A stretch of 64,000 nucleotides of DNA from Lentzea sp033794685 (GCA_033794685.1 JARAYZ010000009.1), one strand, 5' to 3'. Positions 27,607-38,163 are shown, numbered from the stretch's first letter. The notes: generated by a model not told the origin, from the sequence alone. Translations and numbers: made by a program.

Positions 27607-28503
27607 TCACAAGTCCTGCTCAGAGCGACTCACCCAGTCAGGGAGGGGCTCGCGAGCCTGCCGCCACTCCTCCGGCGGGCTCCCGATGACGCCGCCGGCG
27701 ATCGCGGCCGTGGTGTCGACGTCACCACCGGCCCGTACGCATGCCGTGATGGCGGCGCGGTAGTCGCCGAGGTGGTGGGCCGCGACCCAGAGCGTGAACG
27801 GAACCGTGTCCTGCGCCGTCACGCGCGAGCCGTTGCCGAGGACGTACGCGGCCTCCTCGGCGTCGCTGATCCCGCGCGCCTTGTCGATCCCCTTGCGCAC
27901 GAACGAGTCCTCGAGGTGGTCGAGGACCGTCCCGAGCAGGTCTCGCGGGGGCACGCCCGTCAGCCGGGCTCTGGCCGCAACGGCGGCCGCGTGGGCCACC
28001 GCGAGGCCGCCCATGACGCCCTCCGGGTGCTGGTGCGTCACCTCGCTCGCGCGGATCGCTTGCGCCGTAACGGTTTCGGGATCGTCGGCGAAGTAGGCGC
28101 CCAGTGGTGCGATCCGCATCGCGGCACCGTTGCCGCACGAACCCTGGCCGTCGAACGCGCTGGAGGCCGCCTCTTTCCACGGCGTGCCTTGGCGAATCTT
28201 GCGCAGGATGGTGAAGGCTCCCGCGCCGTAACCGCGGTAGGGCTCGCAGCGGTCGGCGAACGTCGCCGCGAGCCGGGTCTGGTCGACGTCACCGTGATCA
28301 CGGAGCTCGGCGACGAGGTTGCAGGCCATTTCGGTGTCGTCGGTCCACTCCCACGGGCCCCGTGGCGGCTTGCCGGCCACGAGGTCGGGCAACGAGCGGC
28401 CGACCATGAAGAACTGAGCGCCCAGAGCGTCGCCGACGGAGAGCCCGTCGAGCGAGGCGTATGCGAGGTCCAGGCGCGCACGAGTGTGCAGAACTATGCG
28501 CAT
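27607..28503 (-). CDS. ADP-ribosylglycohydrolase family protein
   Basis: DraG/ARH-fold hydrolase of 298 aa expected to remove ADP-ribose from proteins or small molecules using Mg. The family metal and active-site motifs are present: LSVGDALGAQF, WTDDTEMACNLV near residue 55, and the C-terminal GGDVDTTAAIAGGVIG. ATG 28503 is preferred over the preceding GTG. It is the middle gene of an accessory-like series; 95 bp upstream on the same strand is an unrecognised 183-aa gene. The substrate is unknown, and no ADP-ribosyltransferase partner is visible. Confidence 0.88.
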   Translation of the reverse strand: MRIVLHTRARLDLAYASLDGLSVGDALGAQFFMVGRSLPDLVAGKPPRGPWEWTDDTEMACNLVAELRDHGDVDQTRLAATFADRCEPYRGYGAGAFTILRKIRQGTPWKEAASSAFDGQGSCGNGAAMRIAPLGAYFADDPETVTAQAIRASEVTHQHPEGVMGGLAVAHAAAVAARARLTGVPPRDLLGTVLDHLEDSFVRKGIDKARGISDAEEAAYVLGNGSRVTAQDTVPFTLWVAAHHLGDYRAAITACVRAGGDVDTTAAIAGGVIGSPPEEWRQAREPLPDWVSRSEQDL

Positions 28504-28598
28504 CACCTGCGATTTTACCGGTTTGGCCTGGGCTGGTCACTTGATTTCGGACCTGCGGAAGCTCCGGAGGCACCGGCAGACACCGGCGCTCACCGAGT

Positions 28599-29150
28599 TC
28601 ATCGCGACAGCCCGGCAGGTGTGAAGACGAAGCTGTCGCGGAAGCCTCCTTCGCCGCGCCTCGTCGCCATCAACCGCATCTCCGGCATGAAGTGGAAGAA
28701 CACCAGCGACCCCGACCGGTCCGGGTAGCCGAGCGTCTTCGAGTACTTGGGATTCGTGCCGCCCAGCCACAACGGCGGCTCGCCGTACTCGGCGATCACG
28801 TCGTCGAGCAGGCAGTCCCGCTCCCCCAGCACCCCGGGGATGCGGCTGTCGGCGTCGAGGCTCAGCCAGCCCTGCCGGTGCGCGAGATCCGCGTACACCG
28901 ACGCCATGACGTCCTCGCTGCGGTGTCCAAGCGCCTCGTGCACGGCGCCGCTGACCATCGCCGCGTTCGCCGCACCGCGCTTGACCAACGCCTCGAGCTC
29001 GGTCTGCCACCGGTCCGTGCGGTCGTCGGCGAACGCCAGCGCGTCGAGCAGGGTGAGGATCACCGCCTCACCGCCGTACATGCCGGGTCGCCGGACAGCG
29101 GCGTTGAGCTGACCGAGCAGGTACCGGCGTAAGTCGTCGAACGAAGGCAT
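28599..29150 (-). CDS. Hypothetical protein (183 aa)
   Basis: Not recognised. It is a soluble-looking protein beginning MPSFDDLRRYLLGQLN, helical in its first 100 residues (AVILTLLDALAFADD, WQTELEALVKRG), with aromatic and beta-rich segments later (LVFFHFMPEMRLMATRR). No signal peptide or membrane segment is present. ATG 29150 is preceded by a purine-rich GGGGGAGAG site at good spacing. It lies upstream of the ADP-ribosylglycohydrolase on the same strand and may be co-transcribed with it. Confidence 0.65.
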   Translation of the reverse strand: MPSFDDLRRYLLGQLNAAVRRPGMYGGEAVILTLLDALAFADDRTDRWQTELEALVKRGAANAAMVSGAVHEALGHRSEDVMASVYADLAHRQGWLSLDADSRIPGVLGERDCLLDDVIAEYGEPPLWLGGTNPKYSKTLGYPDRSGSLVFFHFMPEMRLMATRRGEGGFRDSFVFTPAGLSR

Positions 29151-29248
29151 CTCTCCCCCTTAATGCGAGATGTTCTATCAGTTGCGGGTGGGCGAAACGG
29201 AATCGCCTTGACGACCGACAGGGGAGGCAACGACTGGGGAAGGATCAC

Positions 29249-29770
29249 ATGAGCACCAGCAACCGGCAGATCGTCGCGTACTGGGTCGAGCACGAGGTCG
29301 ACCTCGTCATCGACTGGAGCACTGCTCACGAACGGTGCTGGCGCTGCGGTTACAGGTCCTCACTGGAGCAACACCTCGTAGTTCCCGCGTCGATGGGTGG
29401 CAGTCGCACCACGGACAACGTCGTGCTGCTGTGCGGGCGGTGCGTCAGCGAGTCGCCGAGCCACCAGGACCCGCAGTACCTGTGGCGGTGGCTGCGCGCG
29501 ACCTCCGTGTCGTCGTTCGACACGTACTGGACGCTGCGGGGCTGGGAGGAGTTCGAGGTCATCTTCGGCCGCAAGCCGCTGGAGTGCTTCAAGGAGGCCG
29601 CGATCAACCACCGTTCGCTGAACGCCGAGTGCCGGGCGCTCGCGGCGGACGAGTTCGCGCGGACCGTGGTGCGTTTCGGGGAGGGGCGGCTCAACCCGTC
29701 GACGATCGCGTGCGTGATCGCGGAGATCGAGAAGAAGCTGGCGGACCGTCACGGCATCACGCTGCCGTGA
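29249..29770 (+). CDS. HNH-like zinc-binding protein
   Basis: Protein of 173 aa with an HNH-type core between about residues 28 and 65: a zinc pair CWRCG, then LEQHLVVPASMGGSRTTDNV and LLCGRC, spaced like HNH endonucleases. The usual first His of the HNH triad (DH) reads QH, so nuclease activity is uncertain. The rest is helical (ADEFARTVVRFGEG). ATG 29249 has GGAAGGA at good spacing. The 3' end overlaps the convergent hypothetical gene by 14 bp. No restriction or toxin partner is apparent. Confidence 0.7.
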   Translation: MSTSNRQIVAYWVEHEVDLVIDWSTAHERCWRCGYRSSLEQHLVVPASMGGSRTTDNVVLLCGRCVSESPSHQDPQYLWRWLRATSVSSFDTYWTLRGWEEFEVIFGRKPLECFKEAAINHRSLNAECRALAADEFARTVVRFGEGRLNPSTIACVIAEIEKKLADRHGITLP

Positions 29771-30356
29771 CGCCGCTCCCCTCGTCGGTCACGTCGACCA
29801 CCAGGGCGGCCGCCCACAGGTCGACCTTCGGGTCGCCGAGGCCGGATTCCGTGAGCCACTCGGCGGCCCGGCGCGCCTGCTGCTCGTCCTCGATCAGTCC
29901 CCAGGCTCCCGGCCGCACGCCTGTCGCCTGACCGACGTCGTCGACGAGGCCGTCGAGGCAGGTCCAGGTGTGCCAGATGCCGTGGTCGTGTCCGACCAGT
30001 TCGAAACCCCGCACAGGACCGGAGTGCTCGGCGGGAAAGACCTCGCCGCGCGCCAGGCGTGCCGCCACCCCACCGTGCTCCGGGCGCATGACCATGTCCT
30101 GGAGCAGGGCCGGTGCGTCAGCGGCGGCGAAGCCCACGGCGAGCACGCGCAGCTCCTCGCGGGTGCGTGCCCGTCCGGCCGAGACCGGGTCGTCGAACCA
30201 GTCGTCCCAGCCGTCCCGCATCGCCGGCACCAGGTCCGTGACGCAGCCGCTCATCGAGATCAGTGGACCGCTCGGCAGTCCCGCGTCCTGCCAGTCCTGC
30301 CAGGCAGTGCGCGAGAGCACCAGATACCCCGCCAACAGCCGTTCGGTGTCCACCAC
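29757..30356 (-). CDS. Hypothetical protein (199 aa)
   Basis: Not recognised. An acidic soluble protein starting MVDTERLLAGYLVLSRTAW with Trp-rich segments (WQDWQDAG, GWDDWFDDP, GIWHTWTCLDG). No signal peptide or membrane helix. Start may be GTG 30356 or the adjacent GTG 30353. It lies 68 bp after nrdJ on the same strand, separated by a strong hairpin, so it is probably transcribed independently. Confidence 0.55.
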   Translation of the reverse strand: MVDTERLLAGYLVLSRTAWQDWQDAGLPSGPLISMSGCVTDLVPAMRDGWDDWFDDPVSAGRARTREELRVLAVGFAAADAPALLQDMVMRPEHGGVAARLARGEVFPAEHSGPVRGFELVGHDHGIWHTWTCLDGLVDDVGQATGVRPGAWGLIEDEQQARRAAEWLTESGLGDPKVDLWAAALVVDVTDEGSGVTAA

Positions 30357-30370
30357 GCCCCCGTTCGTGC

Positions 30371-30404
30371 CGAAGCCGGGACGACCACGGTCGCCCCGGC
30401 TTCG
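30371..30404 (-). terminator. nrdJ terminator
   Basis: A 15 bp stem with one mismatch (30371-30385 and 30390-30404) and a 4-base loop CACG begins 20 bp past the nrdJ stop. No U tract. Confidence 0.65.
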
Positions 30405-30424
30405 ATCACGCTACTTCAGCTGGA

Positions 30425-33256
<2,832 letters not shown>

Positions 33257-33321
33257 GGTGGATCTCCCTAGTGCAGGTGCTTGGAAAAGATGGTTGCCTC
33301 ACGCGCTTTGGTGCGCGCGGA

Positions 33322-33792
33322 TCACTGCTCGGCCGGTGCTTCCTCGGCTCTCGCAGTGCGAAGATCAAGAATTTCCTTCTCGAAGTCCTCGACGGACGAG
33401 AAGGACCTGTAAACGCTCGCGAAGCGCAGATAAGCGACCTCGTCGAGCTCACGCAGGGGGCCGAGAATGGCGAGCCCCACCTCATGGCTGGCGATTTCCG
33501 CGCACCCCGTCGACCGGATCGACTCTTCCACCTGCTGTGCCAGCACCTGGAACGCGTCCTCGTCGACCGGGCGGCCCTGGCACGCCCTGCGCACGCCCAC
33601 GACGACCTTGTCGCGGCTGAAAGGTTCCGTCACGCCGGAGCGCTTGACCACGGCGAGAACCGCTTCTTCGACCGTGGTGAACCTGCGGCTGCAGCTGTTG
33701 CAGGAGCGCCGACGACGGATCACCTGACCCTCGTCGACCTCGCGGGAGTCGACCACCCGCGAGTCCGAATGGCGGCAGAACGGACACCGCAC
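33322..33792 (-). CDS. nrdR: NrdR transcriptional repressor
   Basis: Zinc-ribbon and ATP-cone repressor of ribonucleotide reductase genes, 156 aa. The zinc ribbon is MRCPFCRHSDSRVVDSR with CNSCSRRFTT, and the ATP-cone follows (VVKRSGVTEPFSRDKVVVGV). GTG 33792 encodes the conserved first residues. It precedes nrdJ in a two-gene unit. Candidate NrdR boxes lie 60-108 bp upstream, consistent with autoregulation. Confidence 0.95.
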   Translation of the reverse strand: MRCPFCRHSDSRVVDSREVDEGQVIRRRRSCNSCSRRFTTVEEAVLAVVKRSGVTEPFSRDKVVVGVRRACQGRPVDEDAFQVLAQQVEESIRSTGCAEIASHEVGLAILGPLRELDEVAYLRFASVYRSFSSVEDFEKEILDLRTARAEEAPAEQ

Positions 33793-33851
33793 GCCACCTC
33801 ACCCCTTCCCCCGCGCAGCACCCATCGCAGCAGCCTCACTGGTCGGGTTAC

Positions 33852-33900
33852 CCACAACCTGTGGACTACTTACAACGGTGCAACCACTAGATGTAGGGGT
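33852..33900 (-). promoter_or_regulatory. Candidate NrdR boxes upstream of nrdR
   Basis: ACCACTAGATGTAGGGGT (33883-33900) resembles the NrdR box core CTA-N-AT-N-TAG within an imperfect palindrome. CCACAACCTGTGG (33852-33864) is a second palindrome about 33 bp away, close to the three-turn spacing of paired NrdR boxes. Assignment is by resemblance only. Confidence 0.45.
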
Positions 33901-33984
33901 AGAACCTAGATCGCAACCGACGCGGACGCAACTCGACACACCACTCGAACGGGGGAACGTTGCGCCGATCAGCGGCGATTACGC

Positions 33985-34026
33985 AAAAAAGCCCGCCGGT
34001 GACGGAGCGTTCACGTCACGGCGGGC
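33985..34026 (-). terminator. Intrinsic terminator of the lexA-divergent membrane gene
   Basis: On the minus strand a GC-rich stem (34026-34014 with 34004-33991) is followed by six U residues (A6 at 33985-33990). It lies 28 bp past the stop at 34054 and is one of the few classical U-tailed terminators in the window. Confidence 0.8.
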
Positions 34027-34053
34027 ACCGAAACACAAGATGTAGGGGCAGGC

Positions 34054-34326
34054 CTACGGGGTGACCCCCGCCTGCTGTAGGTAGAGCACACCGAGCGCGA
34101 CGACCGTCAGAGCGCTCAGGACACCGACGGCGACGAGTTCGAACAGCGACTCGCGCTTCGGCCGGACCTCGCACGAGCTGGACTCGCGCCTGGCAGGCAC
34201 CACGACCGGATGCGGCCTCGTCGCCGGGCGGCGCGGCATGACCCTGGGCCCCGAACGGAGTGGACGTCCCGCTGCGACATCCGCGTCCTCGACAACGCGC
34301 AACCGCTTCTCGACGAGCACCGCCAT
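34054..34326 (-). CDS. Small single-pass membrane protein divergent from lexA
   Basis: 90-aa protein beginning MAVLVEKRLRVV with a basic Pro/Arg-rich cytoplasmic part and one C-terminal transmembrane helix (FELVAVGVLSALTVVALGVL) ending YLQQAGVTP. ATG 34326 has GGAGG five bases before it. Its position, divergent from lexA and next to nrdR, matches Rv2719c (ChiZ) of M. tuberculosis, an SOS-induced wall protein with TM and LysM domains. Here the LysM domain is absent, ending right after the helix. A perfect SOS box lies 32 bp upstream of the start, so DNA-damage induction is likely. Confidence 0.75.
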   Translation of the reverse strand: MAVLVEKRLRVVEDADVAAGRPLRSGPRVMPRRPATRPHPVVVPARRESSSCEVRPKRESLFELVAVGVLSALTVVALGVLYLQQAGVTP

Positions 34327-34357
34327 CACGACCTCCATCGCAGGTCAAACACCTTGA

Positions 34358-34373
34358 TCGAACAGGGGTTCGA
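34358..34373. promoter_or_regulatory. SOS box (perfect)
   Basis: TCGAACAGGGGTTCGA is a perfect 6-4-6 palindrome matching the actinobacterial LexA operator TCGAAC-N4-GTTCGA. It lies in the lexA divergent region and closest to the small membrane gene. Confidence 0.9.
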
Positions 34374-34438
34374 TCGAACGTCCGTGCGAATTTCTACCAG
34401 ACCCGCTCTTCGAACGCCACAACACGCGCCCAAATACC

Positions 34439-34454
34439 TCGAACAGGTGTTTGA
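34439..34454. promoter_or_regulatory. Second SOS box (one mismatch)
   Basis: TCGAACAGGTGTTTGA differs from the consensus at one position and shares AACAGG with the first box. It lies 92 bp before the lexA start, consistent with LexA autoregulation. Confidence 0.8.
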
Positions 34455-34545
34455 TCTGTGCAGCAAACACGACTACCGTCGAGCACGAAGATCGACGGAG
34501 GCCGGAATCCCATTCGAACTGGGGGCGGCGAGGAGGACAGCGACC

Positions 34546-35238
34546 GTGGCAGGCAAGACGATCGACCCGGATCCCGCTCTTGTGGAGACACAGATGAACG
34601 AGATCGCGGGGAACGCCGGCCTGACTCTGCGTCAGCGCAAGGTGCTCGACGTGATCCGCGATTGGGTCGACCGTTTCGGCTACCCGCCGAGCGTGCGCGA
34701 GATCGGCGAGGCCGTGGGCCTCACGTCGACCTCGTCCGTCGCGTACCAGTTGCGCGCGCTGGAGCGGAAGGGCTTCCTGCGCCGCGACCCGAACCGCCCG
34801 CGCGCGGTCGGGATGCTGCCCAACGAGATCGACGCCGGTCTCGACCCGATGTCCAAGCCGACGCCCGCGTACGTGCCGATGCTCGGCCGGATCGCTGCCG
34901 GTGGCCCGATCCTGGCCGAGGAGTCGATCGAGGACGTGTTCCCGCTGCCGCGTGAGATCGTCGGCGAGGGTGAGCTGTTCCTGCTGCGCGTCGTCGGTGA
35001 CTCGATGGTCGACGCCGCGATCACCGACGGCGACTGGGTCGTGATCCGCAAGCAGCCCACGGCCGACCAGGGTGAGATCGTCGCCGCCATGATCGACGGC
35101 GAGGCGACCGTGAAGACGTTCAAGCGCAAGGACGGCCACGTGTGGCTGATGCCGCACAACCCGGCCTACCAGCCGATCAACGGCGACGAGGCCACCATCC
35201 TGGGCAAGGTCGTGACCGTGCTCAGGCGTCTCCCGTAA
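34546..35238 (+). CDS. lexA: LexA repressor
   Basis: SOS repressor of 230 aa. The N-terminal winged helix spans about 25-90 (LTLRQRKVLDVIRDWVDRFG, PPSVREIGEAVGLTS). The self-cleavage site Ala-Gly is in RIAAGGP (about 118-119), the catalytic Ser in VVGDSMVDAA (Ser153) and the Lys in EATVKTFK (Lys190). GTG 34546 is chosen with AGGAGG 9 bases upstream. Two SOS boxes precede it. The stop region overlaps the convergent HTH regulator by 17 bp. Confidence 0.95.
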   Translation: MAGKTIDPDPALVETQMNEIAGNAGLTLRQRKVLDVIRDWVDRFGYPPSVREIGEAVGLTSTSSVAYQLRALERKGFLRRDPNRPRAVGMLPNEIDAGLDPMSKPTPAYVPMLGRIAAGGPILAEESIEDVFPLPREIVGEGELFLLRVVGDSMVDAAITDGDWVVIRKQPTADQGEIVAAMIDGEATVKTFKRKDGHVWLMPHNPAYQPINGDEATILGKVVTVLRRLP

Positions 35239-35962
35239 CTTCTCCGCGGGCCCGCTTCTTCTTGTCGAAGAAGTCGAGCCACTTCTCGCGCGTGGCGTCC
35301 ATGTCCACGACGACGAACGCGAAGAACTGCCCCATGTCCTTGAGGCGGGCACCGACCGGCGTGTCGAGACCGAAGATCTCGGCACCGTCCAGTCCGGTGT
35401 CCGCCCAGGTCGCGTTGCGCTGCCCGCTGGAAAGCCACGCCCGGTACCAGAGGTCGTCGCCCAGGTAGTAGCGCACGCGTTTGCCGTCGCGTTCGCTGTG
35501 CAGCAGGTCGATCTCCTGCAGGTAGGCCGTCGACCGCGAGACCGTCGCCGGGCTGACCGACAGCCGCAGCACCAGTTCGGTCGCGGTCAGGCTGCCCTTG
35601 TCGGTCATGAAGATCTCGGCGAGGATCCGCGCCGCTGTGCGCGACAGTCCGGTCTGGCGGAAGACCGCGAGCAGCCTCAGGTGAAACTCCTGCACCTTCA
35701 CCGGACTGCGGTCGAACGAGTACGCCTCCTCGTCGATGTCGAGGTCGTCGACGGAGGGCATCCGGCGCATCGCCCGCTCGCTCGCCGCACGGTGCGCGGC
35801 GCCCGGCCGGTAGCTGTTGTGGCCACCGTTGCGGGCGACTTCGCGCTGGATCGTCGAGGCAGGCCTTTGCAACCGCCTGCCGATCTCGGAGTACCCCAGC
35901 CCGTCCCAGAGGAACTGGGCGATGAGCTGCCGTTCTTCTTCGTCTAGCCGCTTACCAGGCAC
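35222..35962 (-). CDS. Fusion regulator: HTH_38-like plus MarR/GbsR-like winged helix
   Basis: Regulator of 246 aa with two DNA-binding modules. The N-terminus (about 1-45) is an IS30-type/HTH_38 helix-turn-helix (LDEEERQLIAQFLWDGLGYS, EIGRRLQRPASTIQREVARN). From about 90 on is a MarR/GbsR-like winged helix (GLSRTAARILAEIFMTDKGS, LSVSPATVSRSTAYLQEIDL, RVRYYLGDDLWYRAW). The effector is unknown. GTG at 35962 with a weak ribosome site. It is divergent from the P450, with the 42 bp repeat between them. Confidence 0.78.
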   Translation of the reverse strand: MPGKRLDEEERQLIAQFLWDGLGYSEIGRRLQRPASTIQREVARNGGHNSYRPGAAHRAASERAMRRMPSVDDLDIDEEAYSFDRSPVKVQEFHLRLLAVFRQTGLSRTAARILAEIFMTDKGSLTATELVLRLSVSPATVSRSTAYLQEIDLLHSERDGKRVRYYLGDDLWYRAWLSSGQRNATWADTGLDGAEIFGLDTPVGARLKDMGQFFAFVVVDMDATREKWLDFFDKKKRARGEVTGDA

Positions 35963-35987
35963 AACCCCATGGTGCCTTGCGCTTCAA

Positions 35988-36029
35988 GCCATTGCAATGA
36001 GTCTTTTGACTTCGTCCGCAAACGTTTTT
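35988..36029 (+). repeat. 42-bp dispersed repeat, copy 1
   Basis: Identical over 42 bp to 62873-62914 (begins GCCATTGCAATGAGTCTTTT, ends AAACGTTTTT). It shares GCAATGAGTCTTTTGACTTC with the hairpin arm of the composite repeat. A hairpin CCGCAA...TTGCGG forms at its end. It lies between the HTH regulator and the P450. Confidence 0.8.
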
Positions 36030-36072
36030 AGCTTGCGGGGAGGGGAAACGAACTCGTTGCAAAGGGGGAGCA

Positions 36073-37182
36073 ATGCCACTGAGTCCGATGACGTTCCCGG
36101 ACGGGCACGCCGGTTGGCGGGCGCACGACCACGCGACTGTCCGCGCGGTGCTCGCGGACGGCCGGTTCAGCATCCGGCCGGATCTGATGCACAACCCGTT
36201 CGGGCCGGGCAGCCCTGGGGACGCGCCGCCGTCGCCGCCCGGTGCGTTCACCGATCACGACCCGCCGGACCACACGCGGTACCGGAGCAGGCTGACCGGT
36301 CAGTTCACGGTGCGGCGGATGCGGCTGCTCGCCGAGCGGCTCGAGGTGATCACGGGCGAGCACCTCGACTCGCTGGCCGCGCAGGGGTCGCCGGCCGACC
36401 TGGTCGAGCACTTCGCGGTGCCCGTGCCCGGGCTGATGATCTGCGAGCTGCTCGGGGTTCCGTACGAGCGGCGGACGGAGTTCCAGCAGGACGCGATGCT
36501 GCTGACCGGGGCCAGCGGCGCGGAGGCCGACGAGGCTGCCGCGATGTTCGCCGCGTTCGAACGGCTTCAGTTGTTCATGCTGGAGATGGTCGCGGCCAAG
36601 CGGGCGCGGCCGACTGACGACGTGCTCAGCGATCTGGTCAACGCGGACCACGACCTGAGCGACGACGAGATGGCCACGATGGGCATGGCGTTGCTCGGCG
36701 GCGGGCTCGACACGACCACCAACATGTTGTCGCTCGGGACGCTGGAACTGCTGCGCGAGCCGGCTCGGGTGGAGGCGATGCTCGCTGATCCGGGGGCGGC
36801 CGTCGAGGAGCTGCTGCGATATATCAGTCTGACGCCCGCTACGGCGCGGACCGCGGTCGAGGACGCCGAGATCGAGGGTGTCGTCGTGCGTGCGGGAGAC
36901 ACCGTGTTCGTCGAGCTGGGGTCGGCGAACCGGGATCCGGCTCGCTACGCCGACCCGGATGTCCTGGACCTGGCTCGGGGTACGGCGGGGCATCTCGCGT
37001 TCGGGCACGGCATCCACCAGTGCATCGGGCAGCACCTGGCGCGGATCGAGTTGAAGATCGCCTATCCCGGGCTGTTCACTCGGTTCCCGAAGTTGCGGCT
37101 CGCCGTCGCCGAGGACGAGCTGCCGCACCGGGCGAGCCTGGTGATCGGCGGGCTGGAGCGGATGCCCGTCGCCTGGGACTGA
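36073..37182 (+). CDS. Cytochrome P450
   Basis: Soluble bacterial P450 of 369 aa. Heme-binding loop FGHGIHQCIGQHLAR near residue 318, I-helix oxygen-activation segment LLGGGLDTTTNM (Gly-Gly-Leu-Asp in place of the commoner Ala-Gly-x-Glu/Asp), K-helix EELLRY. The N-terminus is short with no membrane anchor. ATG 36073 follows GGGGGAG closely. Ferredoxin or biosynthetic partners are not adjacent, so its substrate is unknown. The EELLRYISL segment contains an exact CGATATATCAG, and the stop codon lies in a 19 bp element of the same family. Confidence 0.9.
   Translation: MPLSPMTFPDGHAGWRAHDHATVRAVLADGRFSIRPDLMHNPFGPGSPGDAPPSPPGAFTDHDPPDHTRYRSRLTGQFTVRRMRLLAERLEVITGEHLDSLAAQGSPADLVEHFAVPVPGLMICELLGVPYERRTEFQQDAMLLTGASGAEADEAAAMFAAFERLQLFMLEMVAAKRARPTDDVLSDLVNADHDLSDDEMATMGMALLGGGLDTTTNMLSLGTLELLREPARVEAMLADPGAAVEELLRYISLTPATARTAVEDAEIEGVVVRAGDTVFVELGSANRDPARYADPDVLDLARGTAGHLAFGHGIHQCIGQHLARIELKIAYPGLFTRFPKLRLAVAEDELPHRASLVIGGLERMPVAWD
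36817..36827 (+). repeat. CGATATATCAG motif, copy 3 (within P450)
   Basis: Exact 11-mer, read as CGA-TAT-ATC-AG (Arg-Tyr-Ile-Ser), a different frame from the Asp-Ile-Ser copies. Confidence 0.8.
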
Positions 37183-37197
37183 TATATCGGATATCAG
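37179..37197 (-). repeat. 19-bp inverted repeat of the CGATATATCAG family, overlapping the P450 stop
   Basis: CTGATATATCGGATATCAG has 7 bp arms CTGATAT/ATATCAG around five bases. Its second to fourth bases are the P450 TGA stop. It fills the short gap between the P450 and the convergent propeller gene. Confidence 0.85.
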
Positions 37198-37206
37198 GCC
37201 CCAGAA

Positions 37207-38163
37207 TTAGGCACGGCGGCGGAAGCGCAGGCCGATGACCAGGGCGACGACGAGCACGATGCCGCCCAGGCTCAGTGCCAGGGGCCAGTTCTGCCACGCG
37301 CCGCCTGACGAGTCCGACGGCGCGGCCTCCGGCTGGTCGGCGGCCGCTGGTGGCGTCGTGGCCGTCGGCGGTGGTGGCTGGGCCAGGGCCGCGGCGCCCG
37401 CGACGGCGCGGATCGGGGTGCCCGCACCTTCGGAGGCGGAGAGCAGGGTGCCGTCCGGGTCGAAGGCGATGGCCTCGCCCTGGGGCTCGTTCGGCAGCGG
37501 GACGCGGACCGGGTCGCCGGACAGGGCCTTGACGACGTCACCGTCGGGGACCGGGTAGAGGTACGCGTCGGTGTAGGTGCGCAGGGCGATGACGGAGCCG
37601 TCGGCCATGGAGGCCGCTCCGGTCACCAGGCGCGAGTCGAGGGTGCCTTCCAACGGGCCGCCGGGCGTGTCCGTCGACGACAGCGACACGCGGGTGACCT
37701 GCTCCAACGGCACCGATATATCAGTTCGGAGCGGGGCCGTCGGGCGATATACCAGCGCGGAACCGAGAGGTTCCTTGGTGATGATGTACGGCGTTCCGGA
37801 CTTGTCGATGAGCAGCGCCTCGGCGTCGTGCTTGCCGTCCGGGTAGGTGACGCGGAACCGCTCCACGGCGCCCGAAGGCGAGACCTTGTGCAGGGCGACC
37901 GTGGAGCGGGACTTGCCGTTGTCGCCGGTGTCGGACGCCCAGAGGGTGCCGTCCGGCGTCATCGCCAGGTCCTCGACGTCGTACGGGTCGACGGGCGCGG
38001 TGATCGTGCGTGTCACCACGCAGTCTCGGCCCATGACCTGGATGCGCAGCGTCCCGTTGTCGCTGTCGCTGACGGCGAAGAACTGCTTGCCGTCGGACGT
38101 GAGCCCGGAGAGCTCCTGCATGGCTACCGGGCACACGTCCACCGGTGGAGGCGGGAGGATCAA
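37207..38163 (-). CDS. Propeller-like protein with C-terminal membrane anchor
   Basis: Protein of 318 aa with repeated beta-propeller-like blades (LSGLTSDGKQFFAVSDSDNG, VEDLAMTPDGTLWASDTGDN, GEAIAFDPDGTLLSASEGAG), then a Pro/Thr/Ala-rich linker and a C-terminal transmembrane helix (LALSLGGIVLVVALVIGL) with a basic tail RFRRRA. No convincing signal peptide is encoded at the TTG start (38163), which overlaps the hflX stop as TTGA; upstream frame codons offer none either. Orientation in the membrane is therefore unclear. Function unknown. It contains one exact and one near CGATATATCAG. Confidence 0.68.
   Translation of the reverse strand: MILPPPPVDVCPVAMQELSGLTSDGKQFFAVSDSDNGTLRIQVMGRDCVVTRTITAPVDPYDVEDLAMTPDGTLWASDTGDNGKSRSTVALHKVSPSGAVERFRVTYPDGKHDAEALLIDKSGTPYIITKEPLGSALVYRPTAPLRTDISVPLEQVTRVSLSSTDTPGGPLEGTLDSRLVTGAASMADGSVIALRTYTDAYLYPVPDGDVVKALSGDPVRVPLPNEPQGEAIAFDPDGTLLSASEGAGTPIRAVAGAAALAQPPPPTATTPPAAADQPEAAPSDSSGGAWQNWPLALSLGGIVLVVALVIGLRFRRRA
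37714..37724 (+). repeat. CGATATATCAG motif, copy 4 (within propeller gene)
   Basis: Exact 11-mer. The gene strand reads GAT-ATA-TCG (Asp-Ile-Ser of RTDISVPL). A one-mismatch copy CGATATACCAG lies 20 bp further, at 37745-37755. Confidence 0.8.

Noticed and set aside
34033..34050. Second GATGTAGGGG as another NrdR box
   Set aside because: It lies between the 3' end of the small membrane gene and its terminator, lacks a palindromic partner, and precedes no reductase gene.
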